A stretch of 38,010 bases of DNA, taken from the NCBI GenBank assembly GCA_021779665.1, contig JAJYAG010000051.1:1-38010 (forward strand), written 5' to 3'. The first letter of the stretch is position 1; every line of letters begins with the position of its first letter. The notes under the pieces are model-generated. The model had not been told where the DNA came from. It was given only the letters and a program-made list of their open reading frames with translations, and did no database searches. This DNA is from Bacteroidota bacterium. Its GTDB lineage: Bacteria > Bacteroidota > Bacteroidia > Bacteroidales > JAAUTT01. This document shows, in pieces, positions 6,590 through 15,709 of this stretch. Made by a program: the position numbers and the translations under genes.

Positions 6590-8170
6590 ATGCAGAGAAA
6601 AGTTGATTATCTGGTTATAGGATCGGGTATTGGAGGACTAAGTTTTGCCTTGAAGGTAGCCGAACATGGAAAAGTTATAGTAGTTTCGAAGACAAGTCTG
6701 GAAGAAACAAATACCCGTTACGCGCAGGGAGGAATAGCATCGGTTACATATGCTCCCGACAATTTTGAAAAACATGTTGCGGATACTTTGATTGCAGGAG
6801 ATGGCTTGTGCGATGTTAATGTTGTCCGCATGGTGGTTGAAGAAGCTCCGCGCCAGATAAATCAGCTGATAGAATGGGGTGCGGAATTCGATAAAAAATC
6901 GGACGGGACTTTCGATTTGGCTAAAGAAGGAGGGCATAGCGAACACCGGATTCTTCACCATAAAGATATTTCGGGATACGAAATTCAAAGAGCTTTAACC
7001 CAAAAGGTGAAAAACCATCCGAATATTCAGGTTCTGGAAAATCATTTTGCAGTTGAAATTATTACCCAGCATCATTTGGGACATCTTGTAAAAAGGTACC
7101 ATAGCGATATTGAATGTTATGGCGCTTATATTTTTCATCCTGAAACCAGGAAAACACTTTCTGTCCTTGCAAAAGTTACAGTGATGGCCACAGGCGGTGC
7201 CGGAAATTTATACACAACCACGACCAATCCTATCATTGCTACAGGCGATGGTGTTGCTATGGTATATCGTGCCAAGGGAATTATTGACAATATGGAATTT
7301 ATTCAGTTCCATCCTACTTCCTTATTTTTACCTGCGGAACGACCTTCTTTTCTTATTACAGAAGCAATGCGCGGATTTGGAGCAATTCTCCGTACACTCG
7401 ATGGCAACGAGCTTATGACCAAATACGATCCTCGCGGCTCATTGGCTCCGCGCGATATTGTTGCACGTGCTATCGATAATGAAATGAAGGTCCGTGGCGA
7501 CGATCATGTTTATCTGGATGCCACACATCTGGATCCTAAAGGTTTGCTCGATCATTTTCCTAACATTTATGAAAAATGTAAAAGCATTGGCATTGATATT
7601 ACCAAAAACATGATTCCGGTTGTTCCAGCAGCTCACTTCCAATGTGGTGGAATAAGGGTGAACATGCATGGGGAAAGTACAATTAACAGACTCTATGCCA
7701 TAGGCGAATGTTCTTGTACCGGTCTGCACGGAGCAAATCGTCTTGCATCCAATTCGTTGCTCGAAGCCATTGTTTATGCTGAAGTGGCTTCGACTCACGC
7801 CATGAAAAATATCAAGGATTATAACATTCCCACAAATATTCCTCATTGGAACGATGAAGGAACTTCACATCCGGAGGAAATGGTTCTCATAACGCAGAAT
7901 TATAAAGAATTACAGCAGATAATGACTAACTATGTTGGTATTGTTCGCTCTAACCTCAGGTTAAAAAGAGCTCTGGATCGTTTGGAGATTATATACGAAG
8001 AAACAGAGGATTTATATGTGAAGTCGACACTTTCGATTAAGTTGCTGGAACTTCGGAATATGATCAACACAGGGTATCTGGTAATAAAAGGTGCACAGGC
8101 CCGCAAAGAGAGTGTTGGTTTGCATTATACTTTAGATTATCCGCATACAAAACGAATTATCACAAACTGA
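6590..8170 (+). CDS. nadB: L-aspartate oxidase
   Basis: NadB oxidises L-aspartate to iminoaspartate with FAD, the first step of de novo NAD synthesis, in the cytosol. The 526-residue protein starts with a Rossmann FAD motif, VIGSGIGGLSFAL, near residue 9. It has TRYAQGGIASV (FAD/substrate loop), the capping-domain stretch GGHSEHRILHH, TVMATGGAGNLY, EFIQFHPTS and the C-terminal FAD motif IGECSCTGLHGANRLASNSL. The LHGANRLASNSLLE block and GG-x-SE-x-RI separate it from succinate dehydrogenase and fumarate reductase flavoproteins. The partner nadA is not in the window. A GTG lies immediately before the ATG; ATG 6590 is preferred because the promoter leaves a short leader. A weak hairpin (8180-8195) follows, then the GH2 gene. 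Confidence 0.95.
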   Translation: MQRKVDYLVIGSGIGGLSFALKVAEHGKVIVVSKTSLEETNTRYAQGGIASVTYAPDNFEKHVADTLIAGDGLCDVNVVRMVVEEAPRQINQLIEWGAEFDKKSDGTFDLAKEGGHSEHRILHHKDISGYEIQRALTQKVKNHPNIQVLENHFAVEIITQHHLGHLVKRYHSDIECYGAYIFHPETRKTLSVLAKVTVMATGGAGNLYTTTTNPIIATGDGVAMVYRAKGIIDNMEFIQFHPTSLFLPAERPSFLITEAMRGFGAILRTLDGNELMTKYDPRGSLAPRDIVARAIDNEMKVRGDDHVYLDATHLDPKGLLDHFPNIYEKCKSIGIDITKNMIPVVPAAHFQCGGIRVNMHGESTINRLYAIGECSCTGLHGANRLASNSLLEAIVYAEVASTHAMKNIKDYNIPTNIPHWNDEGTSHPEEMVLITQNYKELQQIMTNYVGIVRSNLRLKRALDRLEIIYEETEDLYVKSTLSIKLLELRNMINTGYLVIKGAQARKESVGLHYTLDYPHTKRIITN

Positions 8171-8179
8171 GAAATATAA

Positions 8180-8195
8180 CGGGATACTGTTCCCG
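8180..8195 (+). terminator. Weak hairpin between nadB and the GH2 gene
   Basis: CGGGA (8180-8184) pairs with TCCCG (8191-8195) around a 6-nt loop. There is no T-run, so this is at best a weak or attenuating structure. The 46-bp gap is short enough for readthrough into the GH2 gene. Confidence 0.25.
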
Positions 8196-8216
8196 ATCTA
8201 CTAACAATTATTCAAC

Positions 8217-10661
8217 ATGAAAAGAATTCTTCTTTTATGCGTTGCTGCTTTCCCATTTTTTCTGAAAGCACAGTCTCCTGTTCGCGAAATCGTCCTTCTG
8301 GATAAAAACTGGTCTTTTATTCAAAAAGATGTTCCGCATGGTGAATCTCCTCAAATAAAGGACGGCGACTGGACAAAGGTCAGTGTCCCACACGATTGGG
8401 CGATAACTGGCAATTTCGATATGAATATCGATAAACAAACGGTTCAGGTTGTGGAAGACGGGGAGAAGGTTGCCCGGTTAAGAACTGGCAGGACCGGGGC
8501 ATTACCTTGCTTTGGAATTGGCTGGTACCGGAAAGTATTGCCCGTAACCGCAAACGATCAGGGAAAAAGAATTTTTATCGAATTCGATGGTGCCATGAGT
8601 CGCGCAAAGGTTTTTATCAATGGCGAATTTGTTGGGGAACGGCCTTATGGTTATTCTTCATTCTCCTTCGAAATTTCAAAATATTTGAAGTTTGGTCAGG
8701 ACAATATCCTGGCCGTACGAATCGAGAATCCGGAAGAATCTTCACGATGGTACCCGGGTGCCGGAATATACAGGAATGTGCGGCTTGTTAAAACTTCAGA
8801 TCTGCGGATAGCTCAGTGGGGAACCTTCGTGACAACGCCGGTTGTGAATGCCAAAAGCAGCGATGTGAATATCAAAACCGAAATCGATGGATCAGCCGGC
8901 GCTCCTCAGTCCGTCAAACTGGTAACCGATATTTACAATACGGCAGGTGTGAAAGTCGCAAGTGTTACGTCTGCAAAGAAAAGCAATGAAAAACTTTTAT
9001 TCGATCAGACTCTGAAAGTAAAAGCACCCCAATTATGGAGCATTGAGAACCCTGCACGATACAAGGCTGTTTCACGCTTATTTGTCGGAAATGATTTAAA
9101 GGACGAGTATACAACTGTTTTTGGTTTTCGAAGTCTGCGCTTTGATAAGGATAAAGGCTTTTTCCTGAACGAAAAGCACGTAAAGCTTCAGGGAGTTTGC
9201 ATGCATCACGATTTAGGCCCGATTGGCGCCGCTGTTAATTATCGCGCTACTGAGCGGCAGATGCAGATTCTGAAGGAGATGGGCTGCAATGCGGTCCGTA
9301 CTTCTCATAATCCTCCATCGCCCGAGTTGCTTCAGATTTGCGATAGTTTAGGTTTGGTTGTTATGGTCGAAGCTTTTGATGAATGGAAAAGCGGCAAGAA
9401 CAAAAACGGGTATGGACAGTTTTTTGATCAGTGGGCCGAAACTGATATAAGCACCATGGTTCGTCGCGACCGCAATCATCCATCGGTAATTATGTGGAGT
9501 ATCGGGAACGAAATAAGGGAACAATCGGCTCAGAATGGCAAGGAAACTGCTCAGTTTCTGTCTTCAATTTGCAAACGACTCGATCCAACACGGCCAACTA
9601 CTGCAGGATTTAATCAACATGTGAATGCTATCAAGAATGGCCTGAGCGATGCTGTCGATCTTGTTGGTTTCAATTATAAACCTGCTGATTATAAACCGAA
9701 ACATGCTGAATTCCCGAACTATATTTTATATGGCAGCGAAACCGCTTCTACCGTAAGTTCACGTGGTGAGTACAAATTTCCTGCAAAGGAAAACCGCAGT
9801 CCCTGGTACCAGGATTACCAGGTGACCAGCTACGACTATGAATTTCCCGGATGGGCGCAGACGCCCGATACTGAATTTGAAGCGCAGGACGACTGTGATT
9901 TTATTTTGGGCGAATTTGTGTGGACTGGTTTCGATTATCTTGGTGAACCTACTCCTTATAATGAAGGAACACCGGCCCGCAGTTCTTATTTTGGCATTGT
10001 GGATCTTGCGGGATTGAAAAAAGACAGGTTTTATCTGTATCAAAGTAAGTGGAGTAATGAACCCGTTTTGCATGTTCTGCCGCATTGGAACTGGTCCGAT
10101 CGCATTGGACAAAATGTTCCGGTTTATTGTTACACGAATTACCCCAAAGCTGAGCTTTTTGTGAATGGAGTGAGTGCCGGTATCCGCCAGAAAGACAAAG
10201 GAAATAAATATACCCGTTACCGCCTCATGTGGAACGATGTGGTTTATCAACCCGGTGAAATCAAAGTTGTAGCTTACGACGATCAAAATAAAGCTGTTGC
10301 TGAACAAATCATCAAAACTGCCGGGGAGCCCTATGCGGTAAAGTTAACCGCCGACAGGAGCAAAATTAAAGCCGGCGGTAAGGATTTGTCTTTTGTCACA
10401 ATCGAAATTCTTGATAAGGATGGCAACCTTTGTCCACGCGCAAATAACCTGCTGTTCTTTCAGGTTGAAGGCGCCGGCAAACTGAAAGCCGTTTGTAACG
10501 GCGATGCTACCGATCAAACTTCGTTTGCTTCGAATTACATGCGTGCTTTCAATGGGAAAATTATTGCTGTAGTTGAAGCAGGTGAAGCTCCCGGAGAAAT
10601 TAGCCTGAGCGTTTCCGGTGGAAAACTCTTAGGAAAGGGCCTGAAAATAGTTACCGAATAA
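8217..10661 (+). CDS. Secreted glycoside hydrolase family 2, beta-galactosidase-like
   Basis: This is an 814-residue retaining exo-glycosidase with a signal peptide ending near LKAQ. Domains run in the GH2 order: N-terminal jelly-roll sugar-binding domain (about 25-190, with VSVPHDWAITGNFD and GIGWYRK), immunoglobulin-like domain (about 195-305), TIM barrel (about 310-610), then a DUF4982-type domain (YCYTNYPKAELFVNGV) and a C-terminal Big-like domain (VKLTADRSKIKAGGKDLSFV). The predicted acid/base is Glu432 in MWSIGNEIRE and the nucleophile Glu566 in ILGEFVWTGFDYLGEP. It likely acts in the periplasm or at the surface on beta-galactosides of plant or algal glycans. No SusC/SusD pair lies nearby, so it is not in a recognisable polysaccharide utilisation locus. 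Exact linkage specificity is open. Confidence 0.9.
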   Translation: MKRILLLCVAAFPFFLKAQSPVREIVLLDKNWSFIQKDVPHGESPQIKDGDWTKVSVPHDWAITGNFDMNIDKQTVQVVEDGEKVARLRTGRTGALPCFGIGWYRKVLPVTANDQGKRIFIEFDGAMSRAKVFINGEFVGERPYGYSSFSFEISKYLKFGQDNILAVRIENPEESSRWYPGAGIYRNVRLVKTSDLRIAQWGTFVTTPVVNAKSSDVNIKTEIDGSAGAPQSVKLVTDIYNTAGVKVASVTSAKKSNEKLLFDQTLKVKAPQLWSIENPARYKAVSRLFVGNDLKDEYTTVFGFRSLRFDKDKGFFLNEKHVKLQGVCMHHDLGPIGAAVNYRATERQMQILKEMGCNAVRTSHNPPSPELLQICDSLGLVVMVEAFDEWKSGKNKNGYGQFFDQWAETDISTMVRRDRNHPSVIMWSIGNEIREQSAQNGKETAQFLSSICKRLDPTRPTTAGFNQHVNAIKNGLSDAVDLVGFNYKPADYKPKHAEFPNYILYGSETASTVSSRGEYKFPAKENRSPWYQDYQVTSYDYEFPGWAQTPDTEFEAQDDCDFILGEFVWTGFDYLGEPTPYNEGTPARSSYFGIVDLAGLKKDRFYLYQSKWSNEPVLHVLPHWNWSDRIGQNVPVYCYTNYPKAELFVNGVSAGIRQKDKGNKYTRYRLMWNDVVYQPGEIKVVAYDDQNKAVAEQIIKTAGEPYAVKLTADRSKIKAGGKDLSFVTIEILDKDGNLCPRANNLLFFQVEGAGKLKAVCNGDATDQTSFASNYMRAFNGKIIAVVEAGEAPGEISLSVSGGKLLGKGLKIVTE

Positions 10662-10668
10662 GCGGTAA

Positions 10669-11211
10669 CTATTTATCGCCTCCTGTGCCTATAAAAAATT
10701 GTTCTTTATTTTTAAAAAGAATATTGAAAGTAGTTAAACTGCCGTAAATACGGGTAATATATTGTTGAAGGTCAATTTTTTCTTCGTCGCTCAGGTTTTT
10801 GTGACTGTTAATGTTTTGTTCCAGTACCCGGAGCCTGTCGCGGAGCATTACAATTTTATGAAAGAAGGCTTCGATAGGTATTTCTTTGGGCTGCAAAGTG
10901 GAATTAGCAGGCTGTATTAAAAGCTTGCCACCAATGTATTTTTCTCCCAGGGGAACAACTTCCTGCAGCATCCCGTATTTGTCGAGGGTTTGAACAATTA
11001 ATGTCTGGATGGATTCCACATCAATGTTTAGTTGTGGAGCGTTGTTGTCGGGCGATTCAAGAACTTTAAAGTCTTTATTCGATTTCAGGATCTCGATTTT
11101 TCCGCCACGGGCAAAATAAACGTCATAACTCACCATATTTACCCTGCCAATTACACCTTCGCCATAGCGGTCGTGGTCGATGCGGGTTCCTACTGATAGG
11201 TTGTTAGTCAT
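10669..11211 (-). CDS. Conserved unknown with N-terminal tudor-like (UvrD-tail-like) domain
   Basis: The 180-residue protein is soluble, without signal peptide. The first 50 residues (VGTRIDHDRYGEGVIGRV, then YDVYFARGGKIEIL) resemble the small beta-barrel found at the end of UvrD/PcrA helicases, which binds partner proteins or nucleic acid. The rest is mostly helical and includes MLRDRLRVLEQNINS and LSDEEKIDLQQYITRIYGSL, suggesting a coiled-coil or helical bundle. The gene follows dusB after 19 bp on the same strand and is probably cotranscribed with it. A role linked to RNA or DNA handling is an inference from the N-terminal domain and neighbour only. Its stop lies 8 bp from that of the convergent GH2 gene. 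Confidence 0.65.
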   Translation of the reverse strand: MTNNLSVGTRIDHDRYGEGVIGRVNMVSYDVYFARGGKIEILKSNKDFKVLESPDNNAPQLNIDVESIQTLIVQTLDKYGMLQEVVPLGEKYIGGKLLIQPANSTLQPKEIPIEAFFHKIVMLRDRLRVLEQNINSHKNLSDEEKIDLQQYITRIYGSLTTFNILFKNKEQFFIGTGGDK

Positions 11212-11230
11212 ATCTGTTTGTTTTTAAGGT

Positions 11231-12244
11231 TTAGTTCATCGTTTCCTCCGCCGATACCGGAGGTTCATAGTCGGCATACCGGATAGCAATCTGTTCCAGC
11301 GTTTCGTTAAGTTCATCAACCTCCATCAGGGTTACAAGCTTCATTCTTGTTTCCTTAAAATTAGGCAATCCTTTGAAATAATTTGAAAGATGACGGCGCA
11401 TTTCGAATATTCCCACCGGAGAACCTTTTATTTCAAACGATTTCCTAAGATGATCCTTTGCCAGATCTACTTTTTGTCGAATAGTCAATGGAGGCATTTT
11501 TTCGCCTGTATCCAGAAAATGTCTTACCTCCTTAAATATCCATGGTCGTCCGTAGGTTGCTCTTCCGATCATTATGGCGTCAACTCCGTAGCGGTCGAAC
11601 ATTTCTTTTGCAATTTCGGGACTTGTGATATCGCCATTGCCAATGATGGGGATTTTCATCCGTGGATTGTTTTTCACTTCACCGATTAAGGTCCAGTCGG
11701 CTTTGCCTGTGTAAAGCTGTGCGCGTGTGCGACCATGGATTGTGAGCGCTTTTATTCCTACGTCCTGTAAACGTTCAGCAATTTCAACAATATTCTTCGA
11801 GTTCTCGTCCCAGCCCAGCCGGGTTTTTACAGTTACCGGAAGCTTTACCGCGTCAACAATGGCTTTGGTCATTTCGACCATTAAAGGAACGTTGTTCATC
11901 ATTCCGGAACCAGCTCCACGATTGGCAATTTTCTTGACCGGACATCCAAAGTTTATATCGATGAGGTCGGGGATGGCCGATTCAGCTATCTGTGCTGCTT
12001 CCACCATGGGCTCTATCAAATGTCCGTATATTTGAATTCCAATCGGCCGCTCGTAATCATAAATTTCAAGTTTCTGCAGGCTCTTTTTTGCATCGCGTAT
12101 CAAACCATCGCTCGATATAAATTCTGTATACATCATATCGGCACCATATTGCTTACATATATATCGAAACGACGGATCTGTCACATCTTCCATCGGCGCC
12201 AGAAACAAAGGCTTTTCCCTCAACTCAATATTCTCAATCCTCAT
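11231..12244 (-). CDS. dusB: tRNA dihydrouridine synthase (DusB-like)
   Basis: The enzyme reduces specific uridines in the tRNA D-loop using FMN and NADPH. The 337-residue protein shows the family signature: LAPMEDVTDPSFRYICKQYG at the FMN site, MYTEFISSDGL, IDINFGCPVKKIANRGAGSG with the predicted catalytic Cys101, VKTRLGWDE, LTIHGRTRAQLYTG, IGNGDI and IMIGRATYGRPWIF. The C-terminal helical domain holds EMRRHLSNYFKGLPNFKETR. The length fits DusB. It heads a two-gene unit with the tudor-like protein at 10669-11211 and is divergent from a CPBP protease gene. The start ATG at 12244 gives the usual short N-terminus. Confidence 0.93.
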   Translation of the reverse strand: MRIENIELREKPLFLAPMEDVTDPSFRYICKQYGADMMYTEFISSDGLIRDAKKSLQKLEIYDYERPIGIQIYGHLIEPMVEAAQIAESAIPDLIDINFGCPVKKIANRGAGSGMMNNVPLMVEMTKAIVDAVKLPVTVKTRLGWDENSKNIVEIAERLQDVGIKALTIHGRTRAQLYTGKADWTLIGEVKNNPRMKIPIIGNGDITSPEIAKEMFDRYGVDAIMIGRATYGRPWIFKEVRHFLDTGEKMPPLTIRQKVDLAKDHLRKSFEIKGSPVGIFEMRRHLSNYFKGLPNFKETRMKLVTLMEVDELNETLEQIAIRYADYEPPVSAEETMN

Positions 12245-12259
12245 CCTTAACTGTTTTGT

Positions 12260-12301
12260 CTTACTACTTCCAACTTACTACTTCCAACTTACTACTTCCA
12301 A
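12260..12301. repeat. Degenerate heptamer repeat, six units
   Basis: Three copies of the 14-mer CTTACTACTTCCAA stand end to end. Each 14-mer is two related heptamers (CTTACTA and CTTCCAA). The array fills most of the divergent region between dusB and the CPBP gene and belongs to a heptamer family seen at four other intergenic sites here. Confidence 0.8.
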
Positions 12302-12310
12302 CTAAATTAT

Positions 12311-12318
12311 TACTTTTG
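12311..12318 (+). promoter_or_regulatory. -7 element for the CPBP protease gene
   Basis: TACTTTTG matches TAnnTTTG exactly, directly after the heptamer array and 21 bp before ATG 12340. This favours 12340 over the TTG frame opening at 12256. No clear -33 element is present. Confidence 0.5.
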
Positions 12319-12339
12319 ACAAATTTAAAGCTTTTCTTT

Positions 12340-13290
12340 ATGATCAGAGGCATGTTTCAAAATAGCGGATACTTTACCCAACTGATAATTACTTTATCAG
12401 TTGCTTTTATGATGAATGTGTTTGCTTCGGTAATTGCCATTGGCGTGATAAAGCCTTTGTATGGGTTAGATACAGTTGATTTCGAAGCTATCTTCTCCAG
12501 CCTCGATGCACGTAATATTGCCATTATGAAAGTTTTGCAGATTATTCTATCGCTGATGGGATTTCTTTTCTCTGCCTTACTGCTTGCCTATCTTTTCTCT
12601 CCCAATTCTTCTCAATACCTTTCCATGGAAAGAAAACCTGATTCGCGATTCCTGATAGGTGCATTTTTCCTTGTATTTGTGGTTTTCCCCTTTATAAATA
12701 TGCTTGGAGCTTTAAATCAGCAACTTGCTTTTCCTGATTTTATGAAGGGAATCGAGCAGACGTTGACTCAGAAGGATGAGCAGAATGAAAGAATAATGGA
12801 AAGCTTTCTGAGCGATACCAATATTCCTGGGCTTTTAATCAACATATTAATGATTGGAATTATTCCTGCAATAGGAGAGGAATTGTTCTTCAGAGGCGTT
12901 CTGCAGCGTATCTTCAGCGGTATGACCCGGAATTATCATTGGGGAATCTGGATTACAGCGGTCTTATTCAGTCTCGTGCATTCAAAAGTATTTACATTTT
13001 TACCAATTTTAATCCTTGGAGCTCTTTTCGGCTATTTGCTGGTATGGACCAAAAGTATCTGGGTTCCGATACTGGCGCATTTTGTAAATAACACAACAGC
13101 TGTATTACTCTATTACCTTTCGAATACTGGTAAAATTAAGGAGGAAACGCTGGACTACGGCGCAAAATCCGATGTATGGCCATTCGTAATAATTTCGGCA
13201 GTATTAACCGCAGGGATTATCTGGTATTTTTATAAAAATGCCGTTAAGGAAGAAGAAATTTTGGAAGTCGATACCGATCAGGACTCCTGA
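12340..13290 (+). CDS. CPBP family intramembrane metalloprotease
   Basis: The 316-residue integral membrane protein has about eight hydrophobic segments. The CPBP (CAAX protease and bacteriocin-processing, Abi) motifs are present in order: motif 1 EELFFRG with Glu180-Glu181 and Arg185, motif 2 FSLVHSK with His214, and motif 3 ILAHFVNN with His247 and Asn250. These residues form the metal/proton site in the membrane. Known members process prenylated or bacteriocin-type peptides, but most bacterial ones have no known substrate. I chose ATG 12340 because the longer reading frame starts at a TTG inside the promoter region and would encode the heptamer repeat. Its stop overlaps the end of the convergent unknown gene by 13 bp. 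Confidence 0.88.
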   Translation: MIRGMFQNSGYFTQLIITLSVAFMMNVFASVIAIGVIKPLYGLDTVDFEAIFSSLDARNIAIMKVLQIILSLMGFLFSALLLAYLFSPNSSQYLSMERKPDSRFLIGAFFLVFVVFPFINMLGALNQQLAFPDFMKGIEQTLTQKDEQNERIMESFLSDTNIPGLLINILMIGIIPAIGEELFFRGVLQRIFSGMTRNYHWGIWITAVLFSLVHSKVFTFLPILILGALFGYLLVWTKSIWVPILAHFVNNTTAVLLYYLSNTGKIKEETLDYGAKSDVWPFVIISAVLTAGIIWYFYKNAVKEEEILEVDTDQDS

Positions 13291-14024
13291 ACAACTTCTG
13301 AGGAAGTAGGCTCTTCTTCGAAAATACGGATGCCTCTTATTTCATTTTTTCTGAAGACGTAAATCAGGCCATATTCTTTGGATCGTTCTCTCTTCAGTTC
13401 ATCAGGCAGATTGCCAAAAGTTGTTTCTACTTCGTTCCAGATTTTGGTGATGAGTTCATCCGCATCTTTGCGCATTTTGGATAAATCGCCTAGTGTACGG
13501 TTATTGGTCTTTTGAAGAGTTTTCTGAAATCTGTAAGATTCAAGGAAATTTTCGTAGCGCACCCGGACAATCGCTATGGTTGGATTGGTTACCGGAGCCA
13601 TTCCCCGGCGAATTCTTTCGGCTTCGCCTTTTATGAGGGTTTCACCCCATTTAATTACTTCCTGTTCGGTGTTGAGGGCTGGTACACGCCAGTCGTTTTC
13701 TTCCAGATCAAAATACGATTTCACATTCGCAGGCATTTCACCTCGCTGAACCGCCATATTCATCACCTGAATAAAATGGGATATATATAACTTGGCTTTT
13801 TTAAGCGCATTGGTGTACTCCCTGCTTTTATTTACCTGGTTCGAGAAAGCATTCTTATGCAGCAGTAATGCATGTTCGAACTGTGGCATAAAAGCTTGTA
13901 CTCTTGTAAATGAATTTTGTGAAAAAGCCAGTTTGAAAGGAGGTAATTCTTTACCTTTCAGGTATGCGATCTTGAGGGCTCTAAGCCTGGCAACATCTGT
14001 GTTAGGGAGTCGGCGGTACGGCAT
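13278..14024 (-). CDS. Conserved soluble protein of unknown function
   Basis: I do not recognise a named family in this 248-residue protein. It begins MPYRRLPNTDVARLRALKIA and has no signal peptide or membrane span. It is largely helical and charged, with heptad-like stretches such as YTNALKKAKLYISHFIQVMN and LGDLSKMRKDADELITKI. Near the C-terminus is a strand-like segment (YGLIYVFRKNEIRGIRIF) followed by an acidic tail. A long uninterrupted frame with normal codon use supports a real gene. It is convergent with the CPBP gene, overlapping it by 13 bp, and divergent from the M24 peptidase at 14243 across a 218-bp gap. No function is proposed. Confidence 0.7.
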   Translation of the reverse strand: MPYRRLPNTDVARLRALKIAYLKGKELPPFKLAFSQNSFTRVQAFMPQFEHALLLHKNAFSNQVNKSREYTNALKKAKLYISHFIQVMNMAVQRGEMPANVKSYFDLEENDWRVPALNTEQEVIKWGETLIKGEAERIRRGMAPVTNPTIAIVRVRYENFLESYRFQKTLQKTNNRTLGDLSKMRKDADELITKIWNEVETTFGNLPDELKRERSKEYGLIYVFRKNEIRGIRIFEEEPTSSEVVQES

Positions 14025-14242
14025 TGTCGATAACTGTTTATAAATTGTTAATAACTCAATGCAATGCGAATATAAGAATTAATTTAAGAAAAACGACTCT
14101 ATTCGTATCTTTTCTTTATACATGTCCGATGGGGATATTGGTTTGATTGTTAGATAGAAAAAATCTGTACCTATGTTCTTAAACTAGGTCTTTAAGCGCT
14201 TGCTATTGCTGCAATGTTGTATATTTAGAAAAAAATATTTTT

Positions 14243-15631
14243 ATGTTTAATAAAGAAGTTTATCAGCGCCGAAGAGATGCTCTTCGTTCAAAATTTAAAA
14301 GTGGTCTTATCTTATTTCCCGGAAATACAGAAGTACCTATGAATTACAGGGCAAACACCTATCGTTTCCGGCCCGATAGTTCTTTTCTTTATTTTTTTGG
14401 CCTCGATCAGCCCGATCTATTTGGAATTATTGATATCGACAATAATACCGATTATCTGTTTGGGAACGATATCGATATGGAAGATATCATTTGGATGGGA
14501 AATATGCCCACTATTTCTGAAAGGGCCGCTTCGGTTGCAATTTCTAAAAGTTTCCCGCTGAATAAAATTTCCGAACACATTCAAAAGGCAATTCAGCAGA
14601 AAAAGGAGATACATTTTCTTTTCCCATACCGGGGCGAAATTCAGATTCAAATGATGCAATTACTCGGAATGGACTTTGATGCTCTTAAGAAAAGCAGTTC
14701 TGAAGCCCTTGCGGTTGCTATTACTGATCTGCGTTCCATAAAATCGCAGGAGGAAATTGTTGAGATTGAAAAAATAGTGAATGTTGCCGGATTAATGCAT
14801 ACCACCGCTATGACAATGGCCAAAGCCGGTGTTGTTGAACGCGAAATTGCGGGAGCAATCGAAGGTATAGCACTTTCTCATGGGGTAGGGGCCTCTTTCC
14901 CGGTTATTCTTTCAAAGCATGGCGAAATTCTTCATAATCATCACCATGGAAATGTTTTGCAGAATGGTGATTTATTGGTTGTTGATGCAGGCGCCGAAGC
15001 TGAATCATATTATGCAAGCGATATTACACGCACTTGTCCTGTAGGTGGTAAGTTCTCGCAAAAGCAAAAGGAAATTTATGAAATTGTTGTAGCTGCAAAC
15101 ATGGCAGCCATTGCCATGTGTAAGCCCGGGATTTATTACAGGGACGTTCATCTGAATGCTGCTAAAGTTATTGCCGAAGGATTGAAAGCTTTAGGTCTCA
15201 TGAAGGGCAACATGGAAGAAGCTGTATCCAAAGGTGCCCATGCCCTGTTTTTCCCACATGGACTGGGTCACATGCTCGGTCTCGATGTTCACGACATGGA
15301 AAATATTGGCGAGAAATATGTGGGTTACGATAGTTCTGTTTCCCGGAGCGAGCAGTTTGGACTTGCTTATTTGCGTCTTGCTAAAAAATTACAGCCTGGT
15401 TATGTAGTTACCGACGAGCCTGGTATTTATTTCATACCTGCCTTGATTGATCAATGGAAAGCCGAATCGAAGTTTACGGAGTTTATTAATTACGATAAAC
15501 TGGAGAGCTATAAAGATTTTGGAGGAATTCGCATTGAAGACGATGTCCTGATAACCGAAAACGGATGCAGAGTATTAGGAAATCCAATTCCGAAGACAGT
15601 TGCAGAAGTTGAGGCAATAACTGCTAAATAA
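14243..15631 (+). CDS. pepP: Xaa-Pro aminopeptidase P-like M24B metallopeptidase
   Basis: Aminopeptidase P removes an N-terminal residue preceding proline, using two Mn ions. The 462-residue protein has the AMP_N domain (about 1-130; it starts VYQRRRDALRSKFKSGLILF) and the pita-bread catalytic domain. All five metal ligands are visible: Asp248 and Asp260 in VVDAGAEAESYYASDITRT, His343 in PHGLGHMLGLDVHD, Glu392 in TDEPGIYF and Glu432 in GGIRIEDDVL. No signal peptide, so it is cytosolic. It stands alone, with a possible -7-like TATATTTA at 14220-14227, and ends before a hairpin shared with the convergent GDPD gene. A second, shorter M24 protein lies at 23279-24478. Confidence 0.92.
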   Translation: MFNKEVYQRRRDALRSKFKSGLILFPGNTEVPMNYRANTYRFRPDSSFLYFFGLDQPDLFGIIDIDNNTDYLFGNDIDMEDIIWMGNMPTISERAASVAISKSFPLNKISEHIQKAIQQKKEIHFLFPYRGEIQIQMMQLLGMDFDALKKSSSEALAVAITDLRSIKSQEEIVEIEKIVNVAGLMHTTAMTMAKAGVVEREIAGAIEGIALSHGVGASFPVILSKHGEILHNHHHGNVLQNGDLLVVDAGAEAESYYASDITRTCPVGGKFSQKQKEIYEIVVAANMAAIAMCKPGIYYRDVHLNAAKVIAEGLKALGLMKGNMEEAVSKGAHALFFPHGLGHMLGLDVHDMENIGEKYVGYDSSVSRSEQFGLAYLRLAKKLQPGYVVTDEPGIYFIPALIDQWKAESKFTEFINYDKLESYKDFGGIRIEDDVLITENGCRVLGNPIPKTVAEVEAITAK

Positions 15632-15650
15632 GTTTCATAAGTCCATAGAT

Positions 15651-15688
15651 AAACGAAAAGCCGGGGATTCAAAACCGGCTATTCGTTT
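15651..15688. terminator. Shared hairpin between convergent genes
   Basis: Arms 15651-15664 and 15675-15688 pair over 14 bp with one mismatch, with a GC core AGCCGG/CCGGCT and a 10-nt loop. AT-rich outer arms can serve as the T-tract in either direction, between the peptidase stop (15631) and the GDPD stop (15710). Confidence 0.65.
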
Positions 15689-15709
15689 CTTGATTCAAAC
15701 TGAATCACA

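Noticed and set aside
7439-7846. 135-residue minus-strand open frame inside nadB
   Set aside because: Antisense to conserved NadB motifs; no independent support.
9759-10307. 182-residue minus-strand open frame inside the GH2 gene
   Set aside because: Antisense shadow of the catalytic and DUF4982 regions; no recognisable domain.
12260-12301. CRISPR array or attachment site
   Set aside because: The 7/14-bp units are contiguous without spacers, and there are no cas genes, integrase or tRNA nearby.
12256-12339. N-terminal extension of the CPBP protease from TTG 12256
   Set aside because: It would translate the heptamer repeat and the -7 element; ATG 12340 fits the promoter and the family start.
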